This document shows positions 54,590-63,976 of a stretch of DNA of 64,000 nucleotides, piece after piece. A model generated the notes under the pieces. That model worked only from the letters and a program-made list of their open reading frames with translations, was not told the DNA's origin and made no database searches. This DNA comes from Flavivirga eckloniae. Its GTDB lineage: Bacteria; Bacteroidota; Bacteroidia; Flavobacteriales; Flavobacteriaceae. The DNA lies in assembly GCF_002886045.1 (NCBI RefSeq), contig NZ_CP025791.1:2061001-2125000 (forward strand), given 5' to 3'. The position numbers and the translations under genes were made by a program. Every line of letters starts with the position of its first letter. The first letter of the stretch is position 1.

Positions 54590-56026
54590 ATGAAAAGAAT
54601 TCACTCAATAATGCCCCTATTGGTAATTCATTTAATTCTAATAGGATGTAGCTCATCAGACAACACAGAACCAGAGCCAAAAACAATTACTCCTCCAAAA
54701 TTGATTACTGTAGAACCCATAGCTTGCGAGGAATGCACTTATGTGGTGAAAGCAGATCAATCAAAAATTGATGGCTCTGAATTAAATTTGAAAGCAGGAG
54801 ACATTATTTGTCTAGATGGCAATATCACGTATAGAGATTTAACCTTTGTTAATATAAAAGGATCGCCAAATGCTCCCATTATAATTAAAAATTGTGGTGA
54901 AAAAGTCGCAGCAGTAGTTCCGGCAAGTGGTCGCCCTTTTGGTGTAAAATTTCAAAAGTCCCAACACATTAAACTTTTAGGTAACGGCGGCGGCGGCGAT
55001 TATGGTATCAAAATCTCGACAGACAACGGCTTTTTCCTAACCATGCAAACCTATACAACCGATTTTGAAATTGCTGGTGTTGAAATTGCTGGTCCCAATG
55101 AAAGAGCAGGTTTTGCCGGAATTGGGGTTAAAACCAGTCCGTATGAAGATTGCGATAATTTCACAGATCCAACCAGGTCGTTTTGGATAATGCGCAATGT
55201 TACAATTCATAACAATTACATCCACGGCACAGGTGGTGAAGGTATGTACATAGGCCATGGTTTTTACAATGGCAGAACAGAATCGCATTGTTCTGAAAGA
55301 ACATATTCTCATTCGATTAAGGGACTCAGGATATATGATAACAGAATTGAAAATGTTGGATTAGATGGTATTCAAATTAAAAACGCCGATGAAGATGTTG
55401 CTGTATATAACAATTATATTAATGGATATGCAATGGACAATCGCAATGCTCATGATAAAGGAGCACACGATGAGGGTATATTAATAGGTGCTGGAACTAC
55501 CGGAAAATTCTACAACAATACTATTATAAATGGAGGAACTGGAATCTTTGTTCATGGCATGGGAAATCTTGATATTTACAACAATGTTATTATAGATGCC
55601 TACGATTATGCTTTCTTTGCTGCCGGAGGTCCAAGTGTATTTAGATTCTCTGACGGTTATTTTAATATTTTCAATAACACCTTTCATAATACTGGGGAAA
55701 GGACGTTTGCCTTTTTTAATGGATCCTCAGATATTGAAAAGGGCGGTTTAAAACGACTTAAAAACAATATTTTTGTAGCTCCAAACGCCACCGAATATGT
55801 AAGAAAGGGGGCCGCTTTAGACTCTTCTAATAATGTTTTCACAAAAGATATCAAGTTTTTTCAATTTACAGACTTTTCCTCAAACGATTTAAGTATTACA
55901 TCTGGGTCTCCTGCAATTGATAACGGTGAAGACCTTAATGATTTTGGTATTAGTGATGATATATCAGGAACAAAAAGACCACAAGGGAATGGATTCGATT
56001 TAGGTGCGTATGAGTTTAAACTTTGA
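54590..56026 (+). CDS. Right-handed parallel beta-helix lipoprotein
   Basis: The 478-residue protein has a lipoprotein signal (IMPLLVIHLILIGC, Cys20) and SSSDN spacer. The body has a long series of beta-helix rungs with N/G-rich turns (for example VYNNYINGYAMDN, NNTIINGGTGIFVHG and IYNNVIIDAYDYAFF), typical of polysaccharide lyases and other pectate-lyase-like proteins. The end LDSSNNVF..GSPAIDNGEDLNDFGI, then GTKRPQGNGFDLGAYEF, is common in this class. No T9SS C-terminal domain is seen. The polysaccharide substrate, if any, is unknown. Confidence 0.87.
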   Translation: MKRIHSIMPLLVIHLILIGCSSSDNTEPEPKTITPPKLITVEPIACEECTYVVKADQSKIDGSELNLKAGDIICLDGNITYRDLTFVNIKGSPNAPIIIKNCGEKVAAVVPASGRPFGVKFQKSQHIKLLGNGGGGDYGIKISTDNGFFLTMQTYTTDFEIAGVEIAGPNERAGFAGIGVKTSPYEDCDNFTDPTRSFWIMRNVTIHNNYIHGTGGEGMYIGHGFYNGRTESHCSERTYSHSIKGLRIYDNRIENVGLDGIQIKNADEDVAVYNNYINGYAMDNRNAHDKGAHDEGILIGAGTTGKFYNNTIINGGTGIFVHGMGNLDIYNNVIIDAYDYAFFAAGGPSVFRFSDGYFNIFNNTFHNTGERTFAFFNGSSDIEKGGLKRLKNNIFVAPNATEYVRKGAALDSSNNVFTKDIKFFQFTDFSSNDLSITSGSPAIDNGEDLNDFGISDDISGTKRPQGNGFDLGAYEFKL

Positions 56027-56108
56027 TAAAAAGATGCATTTATAAAACTGTTAACAATAACTTAACGCAACCTATTAGATTTAAAGCATCTTTCTTAAAA
56101 AGAATAAT

Positions 56109-57314
56109 ATGAATAATAAATTCAAATATATAGCGCTACTTATACTCTTATTCTCAGTTTTAATTTATTCATGTTCATCTAATGATGAATCTTGTGTTAA
56201 AAAAACATGGTATATAGATGCTGATAATGACAACTATGGGAGTAATAGTAATTCAATACAATCATGCGAAAAACCAGATGGCTATGTAGATAATAATCTA
56301 GATTGTGATGATGATAATGATCAGGTCAATCCAGATATTCAGGAAAAACATAATGGTATTGATGATAACTGTAATGGCGTTATAGATGAATGTAGTTCTA
56401 ATTCAGAATGTAATGGTATTTGTGTAGACGGAGTATGTGTTGAGGACGACACTTCTTTTTCCTATGAGTTTACTAAATACCATTTCAATCACGAACTTAC
56501 CAATACGGATATTTCTTATAATTTTTTTGCACCCAAACAAGCTTTAGGGTCTCCAAGTGAAAAATTCCCTTTAATAATCGGACTTCATGGGTTTGAATAT
56601 TTTGCAAGGTCTAAAAACGATTTCTTAACGGGTGAAGCCTCAGAACAAATCGGTTACTATGCACTTGGGTGGATAGAGGAAGAAAATCAGCAACAATATC
56701 CTGCATATGTGCTGGCTCCTCATATAGACACTGAGCTCTTTCAGTCTTTTAATGGAGAATACCCTTCATGGACAGATTCTAAATCAGTTGATTTTATTGA
56801 TAAACTATTAGATTATATAATAACTAACAACCCTAATATTGACAAAAATCGAGTGTACTTAACAGGACATTCTATGGGCGGTGCAGGAACTTGGTATATA
56901 GGTTCGGAGTTAAAGGATAAAATCGCTGCTATTGTGCCTTTAAGTCCAGCCATAAAAAGTGATGAATATGATATTCTAGAAAGTAGAATTAATAATGGTG
57001 AATTCAACAATTTACCAGTGTGGTGTTTTATCCATAGAACTGATGCTAACAATGGATCCGAAGATTCTAGAAAGTTGTTTCAAACCATGGAACAAAATAG
57101 TCTTTCTCCAGTTTATACTAAATGGGTAGAGAGTACAAATTATAATTTGTCTGATACCCAAATTGAAAACGAAATTAACATGAGCAAACGATTTTTTTAC
57201 ACAGAATATGATTATAGTTGCTCCCCTGGAATCTGCCACTTTGCTATGACTGTCGCTTTGAGAGAACCTTTGCTATTTAAATGGTTGTTTCAACAAAGAA
57301 AAAACGAACAATAG
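56109..57314 (+). CDS. Lipoprotein with MopE-type metal motif fused to an alpha/beta hydrolase
   Basis: The 401-residue protein has a lipoprotein signal (LLILLFSVLIYSC, Cys22). Residues 30-95 form a MopE-type putative metal-binding unit: WYIDADNDNYGSNSN, then NLDCDDDNDQVNPD and NGIDDNCNGVIDEC, a calcium- or copper-binding-like motif. Residues 118-401 are an alpha/beta hydrolase with LIIGLHGFEYF, the elbow GHSMG (LTGHSMGGAGTW) and C-terminal His. It should be a surface esterase. It lies 82 bp after the beta-helix gene on the same strand, which suggests joint use on a polymer. Confidence 0.85.
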   Translation: MNNKFKYIALLILLFSVLIYSCSSNDESCVKKTWYIDADNDNYGSNSNSIQSCEKPDGYVDNNLDCDDDNDQVNPDIQEKHNGIDDNCNGVIDECSSNSECNGICVDGVCVEDDTSFSYEFTKYHFNHELTNTDISYNFFAPKQALGSPSEKFPLIIGLHGFEYFARSKNDFLTGEASEQIGYYALGWIEEENQQQYPAYVLAPHIDTELFQSFNGEYPSWTDSKSVDFIDKLLDYIITNNPNIDKNRVYLTGHSMGGAGTWYIGSELKDKIAAIVPLSPAIKSDEYDILESRINNGEFNNLPVWCFIHRTDANNGSEDSRKLFQTMEQNSLSPVYTKWVESTNYNLSDTQIENEINMSKRFFYTEYDYSCSPGICHFAMTVALREPLLFKWLFQQRKNEQ

Positions 57315-57356
57315 TAATTGTAACACAAAGTTCGAAAAAATAAATTTTAACTCAAT

Positions 57357-57834
57357 AGGGTATCTAAAAAGTTCTCGAATTGTCACCTTGAGTACTTCGG
57401 CTATGCCCAGCATAAACTAAAGTCGAAAAATCTCAACACTTAAATAAACAAATCTTTAATTTTATGAGGTTCCCTACCTGCCGGCAGCTACGGTGTACCC
57501 ACAAATATGGCTGCATATTAAATAATAGTTTTATAAAGATAGACACTAATTTCACGAATTATCACAAATGGTTCTAAACATAAATTGTTTACAAATAAGT
57601 AATCAATGTTTACTTATTAATAAATTAAAATACAGAAATATAATAGAAATAAATCGGGTTTGGATTGTAAAAACAGACTGAAAGTCTGATTCGTGATTAT
57701 GAATAGCATCGAGAGCTATTCATTATATTGAGGTTTTATTCGTGTAAATTCGTGTAATTCGTGTCTTGATTAAAAAGATATGAGTACACCGTAGCTGCCG
57801 GCGGGTGTTCTGAATGACACTTTTTAGACAGGCT
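57357..57834. mobile_element. Miniature inverted-repeat element, copy B (uninterrupted), 478 bp
   Basis: Bounded by AGGGTATCTAAAAAGT (57357-57372) and ACTTTTTAGACAGGCT (57819-57834), with inner inverted arms GCAGCTACGGTGTACCC (57485-57500) and GTACACCGTAGCTGC (57785-57799). It is the reverse complement of 25755-26488 across its core; TTAAATAA (57518-57525) is the single, empty version of the site where the 250-bp MITE entered copy A. No ORF. The remaining gap up to 58070 shows nothing notable. Confidence 0.75.
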
Positions 57835-58070
57835 TTTATTATTATACAATAACCTGATTATCCATAAATACTGAAGGCATCAAGGTTCTCATTTGAAATG
57901 TTATTTACAGGTTTTCGAAAAAAAATTGGAGTTTGGTGCTTACTTAAAGAAGGGAATTAGATTAGTCAAAAGGCTAGTCTAGTCGAAGTTGTTTATCGAT
58001 AAGACACAACTTAAACATTGATTCGTTAATTAGCTTTATGTAATTAATACCTTAACCTAAGCTACCTCTT

Positions 58071-60578
58071 TTAAAAATGAAAACCAAAAGAACCAGTAAC
58101 ACCAAACTTTCTGGCATCAGGGTGCTTGAATTCATTTAAATAATTACCTCTAAAATTAAAGTCTATTCTAAACACCTTAAAAATATTACCAATACCAAAA
58201 CTGTATTCATAATATGGCTTTTCTGATGGTGCTACTAATGGAATAGAATTAGGGTTACTTGTTGTACTTAACAATACATTTTCTTCCGAGATTTCACCCC
58301 AAACACCTCTAACACTCACAATTTCTCTAAGATTAAGCTTTCTTAAAAGAGGGATCCTTGAGAAAATGCGTCCGTTAAAATTATGTTCTAAATGCAGTGA
58401 GGTATATGTGTCTGACACAAATTCGTAAAAATCTAATTGGGAAAAGGTATTATAGATAGAGAAATAGGTTTGATTTCCTGGTATTACACTTAACAAACCA
58501 AGCGGTACCTCTCCAAAAGTTTTTCCAGCCTCAACAGTTGCAGTTAGTCTACCAAAACCACCAACTTGCCAAGGTTGTACGTAAGAGAACTGTACTTTGG
58601 TATAATCGAAATCACTATCAAACAAGTTTTTATCACCATGGCTCACCTGCGCAAATATGCGTGCAAAACCATCATTAGCTACTCGACGCTCTACACCATA
58701 ACCTGTCATTTTTCGTTTTGGAAAGAAAAACATAGAAAACGAGCTTTCAAACTGTTTAATCTCAGATTCCTCTTCTCCCGTTGGCGTATTATAATCTAAA
58801 CTAAACGTTCGCGATGCAGATTCTAAGGTTCTGTAGTTTCCACTCAACCTAAAAATAACGTTACGCCATGGTTCTGCTTCAATTGCTAAACTGGTTAGAT
58901 TTATAGAAGTCAGCTTATCGTTGGCACCCGTACCTACCACCGATGAGGACGCTAAACTTCTACCCAAAACATCTGTAGATGTTGTTAAACTCGCACCAAT
59001 TTGCTCAACATCTCGACGGTTTCCACCAGAAATTATAAGCCTGCTCTTTTTATCCAACAACCACTTTCCAGAAATACCATATTTAAACTTATCATCTCCA
59101 AAACCATAAGCTAAAAACCCTTGTAAGCGCCAAAGGTCGTTTCTTCCAAAATAAGTACGTCCGCCCACTCGCAAACGCAGGTCTTCTACTTCGTTAAATC
59201 CAAAGGTTGAAAAAATAGGACCATAATCTAAAGACAAGCTACTAAACTCAATATAGCCAGACGATAGAATACTTCCTATATTATAAAGTTGTTTAAACTT
59301 CTTCACCGTTTTTAAAGTGTCGAGCATCTTATAAACCCCTTTTTCATCCTTATTTAAAGCTTCTAAACGGTTCTGTGACCAAAAGTCGTCACTTCTATCG
59401 TAAACATCCTTATCGTAGTTATAAACTTCGGCATCATAAAACTTTCTATCTAGCTCTTTATCGAACTCATAATTGTTATATAATGTAGTACGCTTACCGT
59501 AAACACCTCGTGATTTCTCTTTTTTATTAAAAGCAAAATCAGACATCATATAATCACGCTTTACAAGAAATAATGAGTCGTTTAAAACTTCAAACTCCTG
59601 CTCTATGTAAATTTCTTTTACCCAGTTTATATTGGCACTTTTTGAAGCCTGTAGATTAATTTCTTTAATAGCATACGTCGTATCTGCCACCCAAAAATCA
59701 CCTTTAAAAGTCAGTTCGTTTTTACGTCTCGGATAATAAATAATATTGTAACACCATTTATCATCTATAAAAGTACTATCCGACAACACATAATTATATG
59801 TGTTAATTCCCGTTCTAGACAACGGACTCACAAAACTTTTGTCGAAAAACTTTAGGTAGTTATCGTAAACATTATAATCGGAATACAAATCGTTAACAAA
59901 ATCGATCACTATTTGATTATCGCTAAATCCGGAATTTTTATTTCCCTTTAAAACCTCTTTCTTTTTGTTAATAACATTATCGCCATAAACCCTAGAAGCA
60001 GCTTCGTTTATAAAAATTGGCAAATAGGTTTTACCCGTTACGTTAGAAGTATCTACCTTCTCGAAAACAAACTCCATACCCCTAAAAAGTCTACTTTTAA
60101 TAAGCGAACTATCTATGGTATTAATATCGAACTCTACTTTCTCGTATTTATCGTATTGATACTGTTTATATAGATTTAATCCATTTCTACGCTTGTGTTC
60201 CCAGATCTTTCTAAGTAAATCGATCGCAGGATTATTCTTTTTCGATTGCTTACCGGTAGTAATAACAATCTGGTCTAGTTGTGCACTTTCTTCTTTAAGT
60301 ACAAATTTTAAATTATAGTTTACTTTTTTAGTCAAAGGAATCTTTAACGTTTCATAACCAATAAAAGAAATGGTTAATCCGCTCCATGTCTCATCAGATT
60401 CCAAATAAAACTTTCCGTTTTCATCGGTTATAGTTCCAATGGTAGATCCTTTAAAAATAACATTCGCAAACGATACAGGCTCGTTAAACTCGTCAAACAC
60501 ATAACCGCTAACTTTAGTTTGTGCTAAGGTGGCAGTAATTCCGAATAAAAAAAATGTAAAAAATAATCTTATACTCAT
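58071..60578 (-). CDS. DUF5686/carboxypeptidase-regulatory-like outer-membrane protein
   Basis: The 835-residue protein has a signal peptide (IRLFFTFFLFGITATLAQ), a carboxypeptidase-like regulatory domain at 20-100 (VSGYVFDEFNEPVSFANVIF, GTITDENGKFYL), and a long body typical of DUF5686 proteins: KQYQYDKYEKVEFDINTID, DSTFIDDKWCYNIIYYPRRKN and a C-terminal beta-strand series (GIGNIFKVFRIDFNFRGNYL) ending in Phe (TGSFGFHF), which suggests an outer-membrane barrel. No plug domain is visible, so it is not a TonB receptor. The function is unknown. It is downstream of pdhB behind a terminator. Confidence 0.88.
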   Translation of the reverse strand: MSIRLFFTFFLFGITATLAQTKVSGYVFDEFNEPVSFANVIFKGSTIGTITDENGKFYLESDETWSGLTISFIGYETLKIPLTKKVNYNLKFVLKEESAQLDQIVITTGKQSKKNNPAIDLLRKIWEHKRRNGLNLYKQYQYDKYEKVEFDINTIDSSLIKSRLFRGMEFVFEKVDTSNVTGKTYLPIFINEAASRVYGDNVINKKKEVLKGNKNSGFSDNQIVIDFVNDLYSDYNVYDNYLKFFDKSFVSPLSRTGINTYNYVLSDSTFIDDKWCYNIIYYPRRKNELTFKGDFWVADTTYAIKEINLQASKSANINWVKEIYIEQEFEVLNDSLFLVKRDYMMSDFAFNKKEKSRGVYGKRTTLYNNYEFDKELDRKFYDAEVYNYDKDVYDRSDDFWSQNRLEALNKDEKGVYKMLDTLKTVKKFKQLYNIGSILSSGYIEFSSLSLDYGPIFSTFGFNEVEDLRLRVGGRTYFGRNDLWRLQGFLAYGFGDDKFKYGISGKWLLDKKSRLIISGGNRRDVEQIGASLTTSTDVLGRSLASSSVVGTGANDKLTSINLTSLAIEAEPWRNVIFRLSGNYRTLESASRTFSLDYNTPTGEEESEIKQFESSFSMFFFPKRKMTGYGVERRVANDGFARIFAQVSHGDKNLFDSDFDYTKVQFSYVQPWQVGGFGRLTATVEAGKTFGEVPLGLLSVIPGNQTYFSIYNTFSQLDFYEFVSDTYTSLHLEHNFNGRIFSRIPLLRKLNLREIVSVRGVWGEISEENVLLSTTSNPNSIPLVAPSEKPYYEYSFGIGNIFKVFRIDFNFRGNYLNEFKHPDARKFGVTGSFGFHF

Positions 60579-60596
60579 ATTTTCTTAATGAAAAAA

Positions 60597-60628
60597 AAAC
60601 TTCATCAACAATCGTGCTAATGAAGTTT
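60597..60628 (-). terminator. Terminator after pdhB
   Basis: AAACTTCAT (60597-60605) pairs with ATGAAGTTT (60620-60628) over a 14-nt loop. On the minus strand a run of T follows. It lies just after the pdhB stop and separates it from the DUF5686 gene. Confidence 0.9.
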
Positions 60629-60649
60629 ACTAACGTAAAAAATATTAAT

Positions 60650-61627
60650 TTATTTGTACAATACCTTTTTTACTGCTTTAATAACATCGTTACTATTTGG
60701 TAACCATTCCGCTAATAAAACTGGTGAATAAGGTGCAGGAGTATCTGCTGTATTAAGTTTTACAACTGGAGCATCTAAATAATCGAACGCTTCACTTTGT
60801 ACTAGGTATGTAATTTCGGTAGCCACACTTCCAAAAGGCCATGCTTCTTCTAAAACTACCAATCTATTGGTTTTCTTAACCGATTCTACTATCGCTTTTC
60901 TATCCATAGGACGCACAGTACGTAAATCGATAATCTCACAAGAAATACCTTCCTTCTCTAACTCGTCTGCTGCTTTATATGCTTCCTTAATTATTTTTCC
61001 AAAAGAGACAATCGTTACATCGGTTCCTTCTCGCTTAATATCTGCAACACCTATAGGTAATACATATTCTCCTTCTGGCACTTCACCTTTATCACCATAC
61101 ATTTGCTCACTTTCCATGAAAATAACCGGATCATCATCACGTATAGCCGCTTTTAACAACCCTTTTGCATCGTAAGGATTAGATGGTACTACAACCTTTA
61201 AACCTGGTGTGTTAGCAAACCAATTCTCAAATGCTTGCGAGTGTGTAGCTCCTAACTGCCCTGCAGAAGCCGTAGGACCACGAAATACAATCGGACATTT
61301 AAATTGCCCACCAGACATCTGTCTAATTTTTGCAGCATTATTTATAATTTGATCAATCCCAACTAAAGAAAAGTTAAACGTCATATACTCAACAATTGGT
61401 CTGTTACCAGTCATTGTAGAACCAACAGCAATACCTGCAAAACCAAGTTCTGCAATTGGTGTATCAATAACACGCTTAGGTCCAAATTCGTCTAACATAC
61501 CTTTCGATGCTTTATAAGCACCATTATATTCTGCTACTTCTTCACCCATTAAATATACGCTCTCATCTCTGCGCATTTCTTCGCTCATGGCTTCACAAAC
61601 AGCCTCTCTAAATTGAATTGTCTTCAT
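60650..61627 (-). CDS. pdhB: Pyruvate dehydrogenase E1 component, beta subunit
   Basis: PdhB is the beta half of the E1 that decarboxylates pyruvate. The 325-residue protein has the family start TIQFREAVCEAMSEEMRRDESVYLMGEEV, the TPP-related AELGFAGIAVGSTMTGNRPIVEYM segment, and later RGPTASAGQLGATHSQ and the C-terminal LVVLEEAWPFGSVATEI. A branched-chain E1 beta is the main alternative, but the pattern fits pyruvate. The alpha subunit is not in the window. A TATTTTTG -7 box (complement at 61651-61658) lies upstream. Confidence 0.93.
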   Translation of the reverse strand: MKTIQFREAVCEAMSEEMRRDESVYLMGEEVAEYNGAYKASKGMLDEFGPKRVIDTPIAELGFAGIAVGSTMTGNRPIVEYMTFNFSLVGIDQIINNAAKIRQMSGGQFKCPIVFRGPTASAGQLGATHSQAFENWFANTPGLKVVVPSNPYDAKGLLKAAIRDDDPVIFMESEQMYGDKGEVPEGEYVLPIGVADIKREGTDVTIVSFGKIIKEAYKAADELEKEGISCEIIDLRTVRPMDRKAIVESVKKTNRLVVLEEAWPFGSVATEITYLVQSEAFDYLDAPVVKLNTADTPAPYSPVLLAEWLPNSNDVIKAVKKVLYK

Positions 61628-62035
61628 TAAATGTATTTTAAATCGAATTGCAAAAATAGGAATTATTGATTATAATTTGATATAAAAATCAGCAGTAAAA
61701 TCCTCCACAAAAAAAAATTAATAATTTCATAGAAATTATGTCTTAATAATGAGGATTTTGTACTTTAAATGAATTCTAATTCTTTTTATTTATCCTCAGT
61801 TAATCAATCAAAGCATTACAAATTCATAAAGAAATAGCAACAAATGCACATTTTTTGATAATAATTTCAATAAATTTATTATGCGTGCATAATAAAAATT
61901 CAAAATAAAATAATTACCTTCGTATCCTCAAAATGTGTTGGTGATTATACTATTAAACAATTCTTATTCAGCTAATCCTTACACAAAATTGACCGACAAA
62001 CTTAAATTAAAACAAAACGATTAAACTGTTATAAT
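61628..62035. promoter_or_regulatory. Divergent control region of pdhB and etfB
   Basis: The 408-bp gap holds no ORF. For pdhB there is TATTTTTG on the minus strand (complement at 61651-61658). For etfB there is TACCTTCG at 61915-61922, one base off the consensus. Between them, TTTATTATGC and GCATAATAAA (61875-61896) form a perfect 10-bp inverted repeat with a 2-bp centre, placed as an operator just upstream of the etfB box. Confidence 0.6.
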
Positions 62036-62782
62036 ATGAAAATATTAGTGTGTATTAGCCATGTTCCTGATACAACATCCAAAATTAATTTTAGTGAAGG
62101 TGACACAAAATTCGACACCAATGGTGTACAATTTGTAATAAATCCAAATGATGAGTTTGGTTTAACCCGAGCCATGTGGTTTAAAGAAAAGCAGGGCGCT
62201 GAAGTTACTGTTGTTAACGTTGGTGGTCCAGAAACCGAACCTACACTTCGTAAAGCTTTGGCTATTGGTGCCGATGCGGCGATACGAGTAAATACTGCTG
62301 CTTCTGATGGGTTTTCGGTAGCAAAACAATTAGCAAACGTGTTTAAGGACGGAGGCTACGATTTAGTTATTGCCGGACGTGAATCTATCGATTATAATGG
62401 CGGTATGGTTCCTGGTATGATTGCAGGACTAATCAATGCCAACTTTGTTAATAATTGTATTAATTTAGAAGTAGATGGTACATCTGCAAAAGCAGTAAGA
62501 GAAATTGATGGAGGTAAAGAAACCGTTTCTACAACACTTCCATTAGTAATTGGAGGTCAAAAAGGATTGGTTGAAGAAAGCGATCTTAGAATACCGAACA
62601 TGAGAGGTATTATGATGGCGCGTAAAAAACCTTTATCTGTTATTGAACCTATTGAAGCTAGTGCAGAAACAACATCTGTTAAATTTGAAAAACCAGCGCC
62701 TAAAGGGGCTGTAAAACTGGTTTCTGCAGACAATCTAGATGAACTCGTAGACTTACTTCATAATGAGGCTAAGGTTATTTAA
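62036..62782 (+). CDS. etfB: Electron transfer flavoprotein, beta subunit
   Basis: EtfB binds AMP and pairs with EtfA to take electrons from acyl-CoA dehydrogenases. The 248-residue protein has the family start MKILVCISHVPDTTSKI, the FVINPNDEFGLTRAM segment, LVIAGRESIDYNGGMVPGMIA and VIGGQKGLVEESDLRIPNM. It lies 113 bp upstream of etfA, and a GC-rich palindrome is located in the spacer. Confidence 0.96.
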   Translation: MKILVCISHVPDTTSKINFSEGDTKFDTNGVQFVINPNDEFGLTRAMWFKEKQGAEVTVVNVGGPETEPTLRKALAIGADAAIRVNTAASDGFSVAKQLANVFKDGGYDLVIAGRESIDYNGGMVPGMIAGLINANFVNNCINLEVDGTSAKAVREIDGGKETVSTTLPLVIGGQKGLVEESDLRIPNMRGIMMARKKPLSVIEPIEASAETTSVKFEKPAPKGAVKLVSADNLDELVDLLHNEAKVI

Positions 62783-62784
62783 GC

Positions 62785-62810
62785 CTCCCCTAGCCCCTCC
62801 AAAGGAGGGG
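62785..62810. repeat. GC-rich palindromic repeat between etfB and etfA
   Basis: CCCCTCC-AAA-GGAGGGG (62794-62810) is a perfect palindrome preceded by CCTCCCC in an AT-rich genome. It is of the same type as the in-frame repeat in the TonB receptor at 33006-33035. Confidence 0.65.
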
Positions 62811-62895
62811 GATTTGAAAAGAAAAACAATGTTAACAAAAAAACTTAGTCTCTTTCTTCTGAAAAGAGGTTGGGTGACAAAAAATAAAATTTTTT

Positions 62896-63855
62896 ATGTC
62901 AGTTTTAGTATATACAGAATCAGAACAAGGAGCATTTAAAAAAGTAGCTTTAGAAGTTGCTTCTTATGCCAAAACCGTAGCGGATCAATTAGGAACTACC
63001 GTTACGGCTGTTACCATAAATGTAGATAACGCATCTGAGTTAGGAAACTATGGTGTAGATAAAGTTTTAAATATATCGAACGATCAATTACAATCGTTTA
63101 ATGCCAATGGTTATGCCGAAGCCATTAAACAAGCGGCAGAAAAAGAAGCAGCAAAAGTGGTAGTAATAAGCTCTAGTGCAGATAGCAAGTATTTAGCACC
63201 TCTCTTAGCCGTTGGGTTGAATGCAGGATATGCTTCCAACGTTATTGAAGCACCAAGTAGCACGTCTCCTTTTACAGTTAAACGTACGGCGTTTACCAAT
63301 AAAGCTTTCGAAATATCTCAAATTAATACCGATGTAAAAATAATTGGTGTTTCCAATAATTCATTTGGATTAGTAGAAAATACGGGTAGCGCTTCCGCGG
63401 AAGACTTCTCGCCTTCACTTTCAGATTTAGGTGTTCAAGTAGAATCTGTAGATAAAGCCACAGATAAAGTTACTATTGCCGATGCAGATGTTGTTGTATC
63501 TGGAGGCCGTGGGCTAAAAGGTCCTGAAAATTGGGGCATGATAGAAGAATTAGCAGATGTTTTGGGAGCAGCAACAGCATGCTCTAAACCTGTTTCAGAT
63601 CTGGGATGGCGACCACATAGCGAACACGTTGGTCAAACCGGTAAACCTGTAGCATCAAATTTGTACATCGCCATTGGAATTTCTGGAGCCATTCAACATT
63701 TAGCCGGAGTTAACGCATCAAAAGTAAAAGTGGTCATTAACACAGACGAAGAAGCGCCTTTCTTTAAAGCTGCAGATTATGGTGTTGTAGGAGATGCTTT
63801 CGATGTGGTTCCGCAACTTATAGAAAAAATAAAAGCTTTTAAGGCACAACAATAA
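62896..63855 (+). CDS. etfA: Electron transfer flavoprotein, alpha subunit
   Basis: EtfA carries the FAD. The 319-residue protein starts SVLVYTESEQGAFKKVALEV and has the C-terminal FAD-binding domain: GGRGLKGPENWGMIEELAD, RPHSEHVGQTGKPV and YIAIGISGAIQHLAGVNAS (in succession), ending in VIEKIKAFKAQ-type residues. It is in an operon with etfB. Confidence 0.97.
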   Translation: MSVLVYTESEQGAFKKVALEVASYAKTVADQLGTTVTAVTINVDNASELGNYGVDKVLNISNDQLQSFNANGYAEAIKQAAEKEAAKVVVISSSADSKYLAPLLAVGLNAGYASNVIEAPSSTSPFTVKRTAFTNKAFEISQINTDVKIIGVSNNSFGLVENTGSASAEDFSPSLSDLGVQVESVDKATDKVTIADADVVVSGGRGLKGPENWGMIEELADVLGAATACSKPVSDLGWRPHSEHVGQTGKPVASNLYIAIGISGAIQHLAGVNASKVKVVINTDEEAPFFKAADYGVVGDAFDVVPQLIEKIKAFKAQQ

Positions 63856-63883
63856 ATTATTTTTTAATAAATTGTATAGTCAT

Positions 63884-63961
63884 AAAGAACTGCTTAAATT
63901 GGCACTAATTTCTTAAATCTGTATCAGTCAGTTGGTAAAGTCCTAATTTAAACAGTTCTTT
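63884..63961 (+). repeat. 17-bp inverted repeat downstream of etfA
   Basis: AAAGAACTGCTTAAATT (63884-63900) pairs with AATTTAAACAGTTCTTT (63945-63961) with one mismatch and a 44-nt loop, followed by GCGTTTTTA. It could be a large terminator of the etf operon or a miniature element. Confidence 0.5.
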
Positions 63962-63976
63962 GCGTTTTTATAAATT

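Noticed and set aside
58071-60578. TonB-dependent receptor
   Set aside because: It has the regulatory-like N-terminal domain and a barrel-like end but no plug domain; the pattern fits DUF5686.
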